DNA of 64,000 nt from Marinagarivorans algicola. Its GTDB lineage: Bacteria; Pseudomonadota; Gammaproteobacteria; Pseudomonadales; Cellvibrionaceae. The position numbers and the translations under genes are program-made. The stretch is taken from positions 1 through 64,000 of the forward strand of contig NZ_LGAK01000015.1 in assembly GCF_001292705.1 (NCBI RefSeq), given 5' to 3'. Of the stretch, positions 35,199 to 43,141 are shown one piece after another (position 1 is the stretch's first letter; the number at the start of each line of letters is the position of its first letter). The notes below the pieces were generated by a model. It searched no databases, had not been told where the DNA came from, and worked only from the letters and a program-made list of their open reading frames with translations.

Positions 35199-38100
35199 AT
35201 GGGTTTACGCACACGAGCTATAGTACTTGGCGTTGCAACATATTTAGTTTCTCCGTTAGGCTTGGCGTTGGGTTTGGGTGAGATTAAGATCAAATCTCAC
35301 CTTAATCAGCCATTAGAAGCTGAAATACAATTATTGCAAACACGCGAATTGACAGCACAAGAGATTCTTGTCGGCTTAGGAAGTCGAGAGGATTTTATTC
35401 GTGTGGGTGTCGATAGACCTTTTTTCTTGAATGATCTTAAGTTCACGGTTGATATGGCAAGCCCGAATGGGCCTGTTATTCGAGTAAAATCAACTCGCTT
35501 GGTTCGTGAGCCGTTTCTGAATTTTATTGTGCAAACACAGTGGCCCAGCGGTAAATTGCTTCGCGAATATACGGTGTTGCTCGATTTACCTGTGTTCTCA
35601 GAAAAACCTGCTAGGGCTGTAACCGCCGCGAAGGCCCAAACACAGCCTGCTAGACCTGCTCCAGTGCGTCAGCAACCCGCTCAGCGCTCACCGGTCAGTA
35701 GCTACGATGGTGACACCTATGGCCCTGTATCTTCAACAGATACCCTTTGGTCTATTGCTGAACGGGTTCGACCTGATAGCGGTGTGAGTGTCCAACAGAC
35801 AATGTTGGCCATACAGCGTTTAAACCCTAATGCGTTCATCAATAATAATATTAACTTACTGAAAAAAGGTGCAGTCTTGCGCCTTCCTTCACTAGGCGAT
35901 ATTACTGATTTTGACCCTATTCAAGCTAAGCGTGAAGTCGCTAATCAAAATAATTCAATTAAAACAAGGCTGCCTAAGGCGCAAATTGATGCCAGCCGTA
36001 GCCAAGTTGATCGTGGTGGTGCGCTTGAGCAAGTACAGGGCCGGGTTAAACTGTCGTCGACTACGGATGTTGCCGGCAGCAAATCTGGTAGTGGTGGTGC
36101 TGATGGTAGTCAAGATACCGAAGCATTGCGCTCGCAGTTATTAAATACACAAGAAGAGCTCACATCAACGCAGCGAGAAAAAGCTGATCTTAACGCGCGT
36201 ATACAAGCGATGGATGAGCAAGTTGATACCGTAGAGCGCCTGCTGGAAATTGCCAATAGCGATTTACGTAAATTTGAATTGGCCATTATTGAGAAAAACC
36301 GCCTAGAAGAAGAGCGCCTTGAGCAAGAGCGTAATGCTGTAGAAAGCGCTACACAAATCACCGAAGAGGAAGAACTTTCAGAAACGCTCGATCCATTAGA
36401 TGTCTCCGAGGCTTTAGATGAGGCTCGCGCACAAGTGCTGGAGCAAGAAAATAATACTGATGGCGAAATGCTTGATGACCCTTCGGAGTTAATGAGTGAT
36501 GAAGGTGAAATAGAAGTTGTTGACTCGGAGCCCACCCCGGTCATAGAGGACGTTAAAGCTGAGCCAGCGCCGATCGCCAAAAAGAAAAGCTTCATGGATA
36601 TTATCATGGAGAACTTACTATACATTGGTGGTGGTATTGTCTTATTAATTGCTGGCGTGGTGTACTTTTTAGTTACGCGTAACAATACTTTAAAAGATGA
36701 AGACTTTGAGTTTGATGAGGATTTTGATGAGACCCCTGATCTGTCGGAGGGTGCTGATAATCTAGGAGATATTGAACCGAGTGATGCATTGGCATTTACC
36801 TCAGAGCCGGATCATCTCGAGCCCGAAAATGAACTGACCCTAGAGGGTTTAGGGTCGCAACTATTAGACGATGATCCTACTGCCGATCCATTAGATGTTG
36901 CTGATAACCACATTGCACTAGGTGAATACCCTGAGGCGCTTGTGGTATTAAGCGGCCTTGAAGACTCATCGGTGACGCAACTAAAGCGCTTAGAGGTCTT
37001 TGCAAAACAAGATAATTTAGATGCTTTTGATAAACAATATGCGCAGTTTGAATTAGGTGCAACCGGAGAACAGGTTGAGCGTGCTCAAGACTTACGGGGC
37101 TTGTTGAGTGAAGCCATGCTGGGGGCTGGTGGCGTTGCAGGCTTAGATCAAGAGGCTGAGCCTGATGCGAGTGATTTAGATACCACCTTACAATTTGACT
37201 CTATTACTGAGGCGGAGCTTGAAGAGGCCGCATCACAAACAACGCCTAATAATACACAAGACGATGAGCTTTCCTTAGAGAGTTTAGAAGAGGAGCTGTC
37301 GTTAGAGAGTTTGGATGCTAGTCTTGATCTTGATTTGGGTGAAGACCTTGAATTCAATGATGATGAGTTAGTTGAACTAGGCTCGCAGCCGACCGAAGAG
37401 AGTATTTCGGAAGACCTTGATTTTACAGCGCTTGATCTCGATGGCCAAATAACCTCACCTGATAATGACCTTGAAGCCGGTGATTTGTCACCAAGTATCG
37501 AAATTGATGAGCCTTCATTAGAAGCGGAGCCTTCGCCATTAGCGCTTGATCTAGAAGATGATAGTGTTGAAGCACCCGAATTGGACTTAGACCTCGAAGA
37601 CTTTGGCGAAAGTGCAGATGATGCAGGCATTACAGCATCAAGCTTGCTCGAAGGGCATGATGACTTAGATATTGAGATCCGAGAAAGTAGTTCGATTGCT
37701 GAAGATGATGATGAACTTGATCTCAGTAACTTGTCATCGGGTGAGTCTGATGCTGAAAATAATTTAGCGCATTTAGAACTAAGCTTGGATGAAGACTTAG
37801 CTTTAGATAATGATTTAAGCTTGGATAATGATGTCAGTTTAGATGACAGCTTGAGCTTAGATGGCGAGCTGAGCTTAGATGACGAGCTGAGCTTGGGCGA
37901 TGATTTAAATGATACGGGCCACGAAGACGAGCCTCATGCTCATGCTGTGTTGGACGACTTAGCCGATGACGATTTAGCGTTAGAAGATATTGAAGCTGGC
38001 GCAGCGCTGTCTTTAGATGATGCAAATGATACCGATATTACTGAGTTTGACTCCCCAGCGCTGGATGTTGTCGATGAGGTAGAACCTAAAATCGCTAATG

Positions 38101-38543
38101 TTAATGATGCTATTGATGAGTCATTGGATGAGGAACTGGGTGATTTAGAAGGGGATTTAGAAGCGTTATCGTCAAGCTTTAAAGGCGATTTGGCTGACCT
38201 AGATAGTGACTTAGCTGATTTAGATGATTTAGATGACTTAGCTGATGACCGTTCACTAACTGTTGAGCCTGATGCATTGAGCGCTGAGCCTGTGAGTGAG
38301 CTGACTGAGGAGAAGCCTACTGCGCAAATAGAGTTGCCTGAGTTTGATGCAGATTCAGATGACGACAGTGAGCCTAGCTTCTTAGGTGATAGTGACGAAG
38401 TCGCGACTAAAATTGATCTACTCCGTGTATTTGTGGATATGGGGGATACTGAGTCAGCCTTGAACACACTTGAAGAAATTCGAGAAGAGGGTAACGATAA
38501 TCAAAAGCAAGAAGCTGAAGCCTTATTTGCTGAATTAGGCTAG
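35199..38543 (+). CDS. fimV: FimV family polar hub / peptidoglycan-binding protein
   Basis: Inner-membrane protein needed for type IV pilus assembly, twitching and polar localisation in relatives. It is 1114 residues. The signal-like N-terminus leads to the conserved FimV domain (LGLGEIKIKSHLNQPLEAEI). A LysM peptidoglycan-binding module follows at ~170-235 (STDTLWSIAERVRPDSGVSV). Then come a coiled coil (~315-390), one transmembrane helix near 470-490 (NLLYIGGGIVLLIAGVVYFL), and a very long acidic cytoplasmic region. It ends with the C-terminal FimV TPR-like domain (TKIDLLRVFVDMGDTESALN). The acidic region contains 6-residue repeats encoded by an 18-bp tandem array (37799-37906). Confidence 0.95.
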   Translation: MGLRTRAIVLGVATYLVSPLGLALGLGEIKIKSHLNQPLEAEIQLLQTRELTAQEILVGLGSREDFIRVGVDRPFFLNDLKFTVDMASPNGPVIRVKSTRLVREPFLNFIVQTQWPSGKLLREYTVLLDLPVFSEKPARAVTAAKAQTQPARPAPVRQQPAQRSPVSSYDGDTYGPVSSTDTLWSIAERVRPDSGVSVQQTMLAIQRLNPNAFINNNINLLKKGAVLRLPSLGDITDFDPIQAKREVANQNNSIKTRLPKAQIDASRSQVDRGGALEQVQGRVKLSSTTDVAGSKSGSGGADGSQDTEALRSQLLNTQEELTSTQREKADLNARIQAMDEQVDTVERLLEIANSDLRKFELAIIEKNRLEEERLEQERNAVESATQITEEEELSETLDPLDVSEALDEARAQVLEQENNTDGEMLDDPSELMSDEGEIEVVDSEPTPVIEDVKAEPAPIAKKKSFMDIIMENLLYIGGGIVLLIAGVVYFLVTRNNTLKDEDFEFDEDFDETPDLSEGADNLGDIEPSDALAFTSEPDHLEPENELTLEGLGSQLLDDDPTADPLDVADNHIALGEYPEALVVLSGLEDSSVTQLKRLEVFAKQDNLDAFDKQYAQFELGATGEQVERAQDLRGLLSEAMLGAGGVAGLDQEAEPDASDLDTTLQFDSITEAELEEAASQTTPNNTQDDELSLESLEEELSLESLDASLDLDLGEDLEFNDDELVELGSQPTEESISEDLDFTALDLDGQITSPDNDLEAGDLSPSIEIDEPSLEAEPSPLALDLEDDSVEAPELDLDLEDFGESADDAGITASSLLEGHDDLDIEIRESSSIAEDDDELDLSNLSSGESDAENNLAHLELSLDEDLALDNDLSLDNDVSLDDSLSLDGELSLDDELSLGDDLNDTGHEDEPHAHAVLDDLADDDLALEDIEAGAALSLDDANDTDITEFDSPALDVVDEVEPKIANVNDAIDESLDEELGDLEGDLEALSSSFKGDLADLDSDLADLDDLDDLADDRSLTVEPDALSAEPVSELTEEKPTAQIELPEFDADSDDDSEPSFLGDSDEVATKIDLLRVFVDMGDTESALNTLEEIREEGNDNQKQEAEALFAELG
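37799..37906 (+). repeat. 18-bp tandem repeat inside fimV
   Basis: Six consecutive 18-bp units of the type GAGCTTAGATGACGAGCT code for hexapeptides such as LSLDDE and LSLDND. Units at 37853, 37871 and 37889 are nearly identical; the earlier ones have diverged. Such arrays change length easily by slippage. Confidence 0.85.
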
Positions 38544-38557
38544 GTTAACAGTATAGG

Positions 38558-38594
38558 AAACCCCGCCCCTTTAATGAGGGGGCGGGGTTTTTTG
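38558..38594 (+). terminator. Terminator after fimV
   Basis: A GC-rich stem (AAACCCCGCCCCT pairing with the arm ending GGCGGGGTTT, one bulged G) is followed by T-rich sequence 15 bases after the fimV stop. Confidence 0.88.
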
Positions 38595-38651
38595 GTTTTG
38601 GGCGTAGAGTTTTGAATGCTGCGCTGTTAAGAAGTATTTTGAGCGGTAATC

Positions 38652-39542
38652 ATGAATAATGAGATCAACGCTCCCGATAAGGTTTGGGAGTACAAGCGTA
38701 ATGCAGAAATTAGGGACATGGCCAACTGGCCAGAGGGCATGCAGCGCATTGCTCTGGTTGTAGAGTACCAAGGCAATGAATACCAAGGTTTTCAGCGGCA
38801 GATATCAGCCAAAAAAACAGTGCAAGGTGAGTTGGAAAAAGCACTGAGTAATGTCGCAAATGAAGCGATCACTCTAGCATGTGCTGGCCGAACAGACGCT
38901 GGCGTACATGCAACACAGCAAGTGGTCCACTTTGATACTCGTGCGGTGCGCTCACTGAAAGCTTGGCGAGAGGGTATCAATACGAAGCTGCCAGACAGTA
39001 TTCGTGTGCAGTGGTCGGGGCAGGTTAGCCCATTATTTCATGCTCGTTTTTCGGCAAGAGGTAGGACCTATCGTTATGTGCTATGCCCGAGCGAAGTTAA
39101 GCCTGCTTTAATGCGCAATAACGTGAGTTGGACTAAATATACGTTGGATATTGCTTTAATGCAGCAAGGGGCTAATTATTTAGTGGGTGAGCATGATTTC
39201 ACATCGTTTAGGGCCAAGCTTTGTCAAGCTTCTAGCCCGGTGCGCTATATTCGGCATATTCACTTTGTACAATGCGGTGGTTTTATTGTGATGGAAATTA
39301 AAGCAACGGCATTTTTGTATAATATGGTACGCAATATTGTTGGCTCGTTGATAGATGTTGGTCGTGGTGCTCGATCGCCTCAGTGGATTGCTGAGGTGCT
39401 TGCAGAGCGCTCGCGTGCTGCGGCAGGTACTACAGCTCAACCCACAGGTTTGTATTTCGTCGGAGTGGATTATCCTGATTATCCTGAGATTCCAAGCCAT
39501 GCCCAAGGCCCCGATTTTGTGGCGCCTTGGTTTCAGGTTTGA
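38652..39542 (+). CDS. truA: tRNA pseudouridine(38-40) synthase
   Basis: Converts U38-U40 in tRNA anticodon arms to pseudouridine. Motifs are VVEYQGNEYQGFQRQ, the catalytic block CAGRTDAGVHA (Asp82), FHARFSARGRTYRYVL and MVRNIVGSLIDVG. The ATG at 38652 adds ~30 residues before the usual family start (MQRIALVVEY). An ATG at 38718 or one at the Met before QRIAL is also plausible. It follows fimV, a conserved order in gammaproteobacteria, and converges on the DUF3570 gene with only 24 bp between stops. Confidence 0.96.
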   Translation: MNNEINAPDKVWEYKRNAEIRDMANWPEGMQRIALVVEYQGNEYQGFQRQISAKKTVQGELEKALSNVANEAITLACAGRTDAGVHATQQVVHFDTRAVRSLKAWREGINTKLPDSIRVQWSGQVSPLFHARFSARGRTYRYVLCPSEVKPALMRNNVSWTKYTLDIALMQQGANYLVGEHDFTSFRAKLCQASSPVRYIRHIHFVQCGGFIVMEIKATAFLYNMVRNIVGSLIDVGRGARSPQWIAEVLAERSRAAAGTTAQPTGLYFVGVDYPDYPEIPSHAQGPDFVAPWFQV

Positions 39543-39566
39543 TGGCGGTTTTTTGATGTTGAGCTA

Positions 39567-40751
39567 TTAGTAAAAAACTGATACAAAAAATCGAATAACG
39601 TTGGCTTTTAATGAATACAAAGGCTCTTCACCAGGGCTATATGCTGACGACCCATCAAGACGACCTGTGGCGTTGCGAAAATTTTTGTAATCAAAGCGCA
39701 TATGGTCAATTTGAAGGTTGATGGTGGTGCGGTCTATGTGCGACCACCATTTCCTTTCAACCTCATAATAAACGCCTAGCCCCAAAGTCAATGAGCTGTA
39801 TTTGCTCATTTCTTTATCCCGGGCTAAAAATTCTTGTGCATTTGAGTATTCAAAAAGGTCAGAATAAAAGTTCGCCTGGCTTTGGTTGTAGCTTCTAATA
39901 CTCGCTTGTAATGTCCACTGTTCCTTGTAGCGTTGCAAGTATCTCAGTTCAAAATTGTTGGCTTTTATCGCCCAGTTATCCGACGTATTGCGTACTTCTC
40001 CTCGGATAGAGGCGCGATTGGGTAAGCGATAAATAGTACGCAAAGCAATAGCATCGCTGTTGCGTGTGCTGGGATAGCGCTCTTTTTGTGAGCCTGCTGA
40101 GCCATCACTATTGAGGTAGTGCACAAAGCGATAGGGGTTATTTAAAAAACCTTGCTCAGAGACTGCCTCGGCACTTAAGCCCAGCATCCATTTTGGCGTC
40201 AAAATTTGATTAATACCGAGTCTAAATCGCCTACGGCTTAACTCTGCCTCAAAGCTCTCGTTGCCCTTTTCGCTTACGGTATCGTCGCCGTGTGTGTAAC
40301 CTAGCGATAAGGTGGTCATATCCCCAAAAAACTCTTGGCTAATATCAAAGCTGGCTGTGCTAGCCTCGTAATCGTTTTCGGTTGATTGCGCTCCACTTAT
40401 AGAGATGATGACTTTGTCGTAAAGGTAGTCGGCCCCTAAGCTGTACTCGGTGCGCTCTTCCTCGTAGGCGCTGGCGCCAGAGGTAATGACATCAATTGAG
40501 GCACTAGAAACTTGGTCGACATAATAATTTCCATAAAGCGAGACTTTATTTTTGATGTTTTTACGCACCAAAACAGAAGGCCCGTTAATTTGAATGCCGC
40601 CACCATCATAGCTGTGATAAAGCACATCAGAGCGATCTTTGGGTAGATTAGCCGCGAGCGCTACAGGCGCTAGTATAGTCAAGGCTAGAATGATGCCTGC
40701 TAAGCGTATCTGCGAGGTCAGGCGATGATGGTTAATTGCAGCCACAACCAC
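39567..40751 (-). CDS. DUF3570 outer-membrane beta-barrel protein
   Basis: A 394-residue predicted barrel. The signal peptide is AGIILALTILAPVALAANLP. The first mature segment YHSYDGGGIQINGPSVLVRK and the later alternating strands fit DUF3570. The C-terminus ends NVIRFFVSVFY, a barrel-type terminal aromatic. It starts at a GTG preceded by AGGGAG and overlaps the DUF4266 gene by 20 bases, so translation is coupled. In genomes I know of, DUF4266, DUF3570 and a TlpA thioredoxin recur together, often with an ApbE flavin transferase; ApbE is not in this window. Function unknown; it may be a pore for, or partner of, the DUF4266 lipoprotein. Confidence 0.85.
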   Translation of the reverse strand: MVVAAINHHRLTSQIRLAGIILALTILAPVALAANLPKDRSDVLYHSYDGGGIQINGPSVLVRKNIKNKVSLYGNYYVDQVSSASIDVITSGASAYEEERTEYSLGADYLYDKVIISISGAQSTENDYEASTASFDISQEFFGDMTTLSLGYTHGDDTVSEKGNESFEAELSRRRFRLGINQILTPKWMLGLSAEAVSEQGFLNNPYRFVHYLNSDGSAGSQKERYPSTRNSDAIALRTIYRLPNRASIRGEVRNTSDNWAIKANNFELRYLQRYKEQWTLQASIRSYNQSQANFYSDLFEYSNAQEFLARDKEMSKYSSLTLGLGVYYEVERKWWSHIDRTTINLQIDHMRFDYKNFRNATGRLDGSSAYSPGEEPLYSLKANVIRFFVSVFY

Positions 40752-40956
40752 CCCCTGAACTCCCTTCAGCGCCTCGCCCTGCTTCCCTTGCCTCGTAGAC
40801 GTGGTTCATATAACGCGTGGACACTGGGTCTTTTTCAAAGGCCATAAGCTCATCGGCCAGATAACTCCGCTGATAAGGTTTAACCCATGGCTTGAAGTTG
40901 GAGCACCCAGTTAGCGCTAGCAGTAATATAGCGATAAAAATATTTTTCACTCTCAT
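40732..40956 (-). CDS. DUF4266 mini-lipoprotein with GGGCGCN tail
   Basis: A 74-residue lipoprotein (lipobox ALTGC, Cys18; about 57 residues once mature). The DUF4266 core is present: KPWVKPYQRSYLADELM and MNHVYEAREAGRGAEGSS. It ends with the family tail GGGCGCN, whose two Cys are candidates for metal binding, disulfide chemistry or post-translational modification. It lies between the TlpA thioredoxin (17 bp upstream) and the DUF3570 barrel (20-base overlap), so the three are one unit. No function has been shown for the family as far as I know. Confidence 0.85.
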   Translation of the reverse strand: MRVKNIFIAILLLALTGCSNFKPWVKPYQRSYLADELMAFEKDPVSTRYMNHVYEAREAGRGAEGSSGGGCGCN

Positions 40957-40973
40957 TAGTGGTGGCGCACCAA

Positions 40974-41459
40974 TTATTTAGCTAGTAATTTTTTAATTTG
41001 AGCGATATAAGCGGCTTCTTCACCGGGCTTATAGCCTTTGTGCAGGTAGGTCATGTTGCCGTCTTTATCAATAAAAAAAGAAGAGGGCATCGCTTCTACA
41101 TCAAAAGCTTCACTGGCGAGGTTGGCGCTATCATCGAGTACTGGAAAGCTAATCGGTGTATCGGCTAAAAAGCCATCACGATCCTCAACTTCAGCGTCAA
41201 TATTGACACCTAACAATTCAAATCCTGCATCTTTATAGTCTTTATACATTTTTTCGAGCAAGGGCATTTCTTGACGGCAAGGACCGCACCACGATGCCCA
41301 AAAATTTACCATCACGACTTTGCCTTTGAGGTCGGCAAGGCGAACATTTTTGCCTGTTGTCGATTTAAGGGTGATATCAGGTGCCTTACCTGATAGTTCG
41401 CCAGCGCTAACGCTGACCGCAAATAGTGTTGCAGCTAGGGTGGTTAAAAGCTTTTTCAT
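40974..41459 (-). CDS. TlpA-family periplasmic thioredoxin
   Basis: A 161-residue periplasmic thiol-disulfide protein. Signal peptide [19 protein letters not shown]; active site [15 protein letters not shown]; cis-Pro loop [12 protein letters not shown]. The ATG at 41459 is chosen because GGAG lies eight bases upstream and a signal peptide begins there. An upstream in-frame Met would add 15 residues with no leader character. It starts the TlpA-DUF4266-DUF3570 unit and could keep the Cys residues of the DUF4266 tail or of nearby haem-binding proteins reduced. That role is inference. Confidence 0.92.
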   Translation of the reverse strand: MKKLLTTLAATLFAVSVSAGELSGKAPDITLKSTTGKNVRLADLKGKVVMVNFWASWCGPCRQEMPLLEKMYKDYKDAGFELLGVNIDAEVEDRDGFLADTPISFPVLDDSANLASEAFDVEAMPSSFFIDKDGNMTYLHKGYKPGEEAAYIAQIKKLLAK

Positions 41460-41597
41460 AGTGGTTCTCCAGTGTGAATGACACACAAATACGATGTTCA
41501 TCAATAGCAGGGTATGTTCAGTCGCTTATATAACGACATAAATATGACTGCATAACTTCAATAATGTTTGGCTTTTATTCAATACTCACTGAGCACA

Positions 41598-42245
41598 CTA
41601 GAAAAACAAGGTGACGCCGAGGTGTGTCTCTAAGTTTTGGATGTCTTTATCTTCACCAAATAGTGCATGAGTCATTAAATGGTTGCGAACATCCCAGTGC
41701 ATGGCAATCCAGTCGGTTACAAATAGTCTAAGGCCACCACCAACGTTGTAAGTGAAGTATTCATCGCTAGCAAATAAGGTGTTGCCTGCACCAAGTATGA
41801 AATAAAAGCTGCTATTAAATGCCCACTTCCCAATAAACAGCTCACCGGGTAGTAAATTAAACCCTAAGTTAAGGTTGTAATAACTGAGGTCTCTCTCGTC
41901 GTCGGTCAGCAGCGGTGGGAAGCCTGCAATTTTTTCTGAACTGCTTTTTTGTAGCTTAGAAATACCGTAGTTGGCTTCAGCAAACCAATCTTCACTAATA
42001 TGGTAAGCAATACGAACGCCATAAACGTCATTGCTGCCAAAATCTTCAAAACTTAAAACACCAGCATAAAAACCAAATTCCCAGTTTTCAGCATCAATTT
42101 CGGCTTCTTCGATGTCGCGTCGCTCTATATCAGGCTGTACAACATCGGCCAATAATGTACTTGAGTCTTGTGCGACTGCGTTATGACCAGTGATGCCACA
42201 GCTTACCAGTGCAATTAAAACAGCACCCCGAATCCAGCTTTCCAC
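41598..42245 (-). CDS. Outer-membrane beta-barrel domain protein (OMP_myx-plus/TIGR04565-like)
   Basis: A 215-residue small barrel. Signal peptide to about AVAQ; a short linker rich in Asp/Glu/Arg (IERRDIEEAEIDAENWEFG); then strands such as VYGVRIAYHISEDWFAEANYG, YYNLNLGFNLLPGELF and YNVGGGLRLFVTDWIAMHWD, ending LETHLGVTLFF. The architecture fits the TIGR04565 barrel family common in myxobacteria and some gammaproteobacteria. It overlaps the upstream SH3b-barrel gene by 31 bases, and the two barrels have related endings, suggesting they work as a pair. Confidence 0.75.
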   Translation of the reverse strand: MESWIRGAVLIALVSCGITGHNAVAQDSSTLLADVVQPDIERRDIEEAEIDAENWEFGFYAGVLSFEDFGSNDVYGVRIAYHISEDWFAEANYGISKLQKSSSEKIAGFPPLLTDDERDLSYYNLNLGFNLLPGELFIGKWAFNSSFYFILGAGNTLFASDEYFTYNVGGGLRLFVTDWIAMHWDVRNHLMTHALFGEDKDIQNLETHLGVTLFF

Positions 42246-43132
42246 TCTTCTACCTCCTCATTTACGTCGCGGGTGGTTAATATCGTATGTTTATCGTATT
42301 CCACTCGCAATACCAAGCGGTTAGATGGGTAAAAAAACAAGCCACCCCCGACGGTTAACAGAGGATCTTCTCTATCAACGGGCTGTACAATAATTGTACT
42401 AGGGTTGGTCTGAATAACGCCTGAACTGAGCTTGATAAAGGGAGTTACGCGCCAATCGGGGAATGGTTTGTGTATCACACTTAAGCTGGCTGTTTTTAAA
42501 TTGGAGTAATTGCCAAAGGCTTGTGTGTAATTGAGCTCTACTTGAATATTGGGTGTAAAGTGATACCCCAAATAAGAAGTATAGGCAATAGCACCATCAA
42601 GGCTACCGGTTGTAACACCAATTTCATAGGCGTTATTTTGATGGTCTTGCCAGCCTTTATTACCAAAATTTAGCCGCGCATTATTTTGATTGACGGTGTG
42701 ATCCATGTCTTGACGTGCTATCCAGCCTATTTTACCGTCTTGCGTCTCTACTTTAAACCAGTCGTTGCGACGTTTATAAAGATAAACAGCATGGTTTTTT
42801 TCAATAACATGAAAAATAGGGTAACCGCGACCGGCAAACGTCCGTAAATCTACGTACGGGGCAGTAATTGTCAGTATGCGTTGTTTGTCTTGCCAGTGCG
42901 CGGGTAGTGCGGTTTGGGTGAAGCCTTGCTCGGTATGGCTTTGAATGTTGTAACCATTCAAATCTTGAGTAGTTTGAGTAATTTGAGTAGTTTGAGCGAA
43001 AGCTGAAACGGTAATGCTGATTAACGAGCCAAATAGTAAGGCGCGAGCAGACGCTAACCCCACTGTTAAATAAAGGGCACTTTGGGTGACTTTCTTTATT
43101 AGGCCTGCGCCCCGTGTACAAAGCTTGATCAT
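42215..43132 (-). CDS. SH3b domain plus outer-membrane beta-barrel protein
   Basis: A 305-residue envelope protein. After a signal segment (~20-47) and a Gln/Thr-rich linker (TTQITQTTQD), a bacterial SH3-like domain spans ~85-150 (ITAPYVDLRTFAGRGYPIFHVI, RRNDWFKVETQDGKIGWIAR). Such domains often bind peptidoglycan. The rest (~165-305) is a barrel of the same kind as the next gene (YEIGVTTGSL, YLGYHFTPNIQVELNY, WKAGFGVLF at the end). It starts 9 bp after the HzsA-like gene, so the two are co-transcribed. Confidence 0.78.
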   Translation of the reverse strand: MIKLCTRGAGLIKKVTQSALYLTVGLASARALLFGSLISITVSAFAQTTQITQTTQDLNGYNIQSHTEQGFTQTALPAHWQDKQRILTITAPYVDLRTFAGRGYPIFHVIEKNHAVYLYKRRNDWFKVETQDGKIGWIARQDMDHTVNQNNARLNFGNKGWQDHQNNAYEIGVTTGSLDGAIAYTSYLGYHFTPNIQVELNYTQAFGNYSNLKTASLSVIHKPFPDWRVTPFIKLSSGVIQTNPSTIIVQPVDREDPLLTVGGGLFFYPSNRLVLRVEYDKHTILTTRDVNEEVEEWKAGFGVLF

Positions 43133-43141
43133 CAGTTATTC

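Noticed and set aside
36110-36685. 191-codon minus-strand Ser-rich frame
   Set aside because: Antisense to fimV; Ser runs reflect the Asp/Glu codons on the coding strand. The same applies to the frames at 37148-37630 and 37940-38467.
37799-37906. CRISPR-like array
   Set aside because: Units are contiguous without spacers and lie in frame within fimV.
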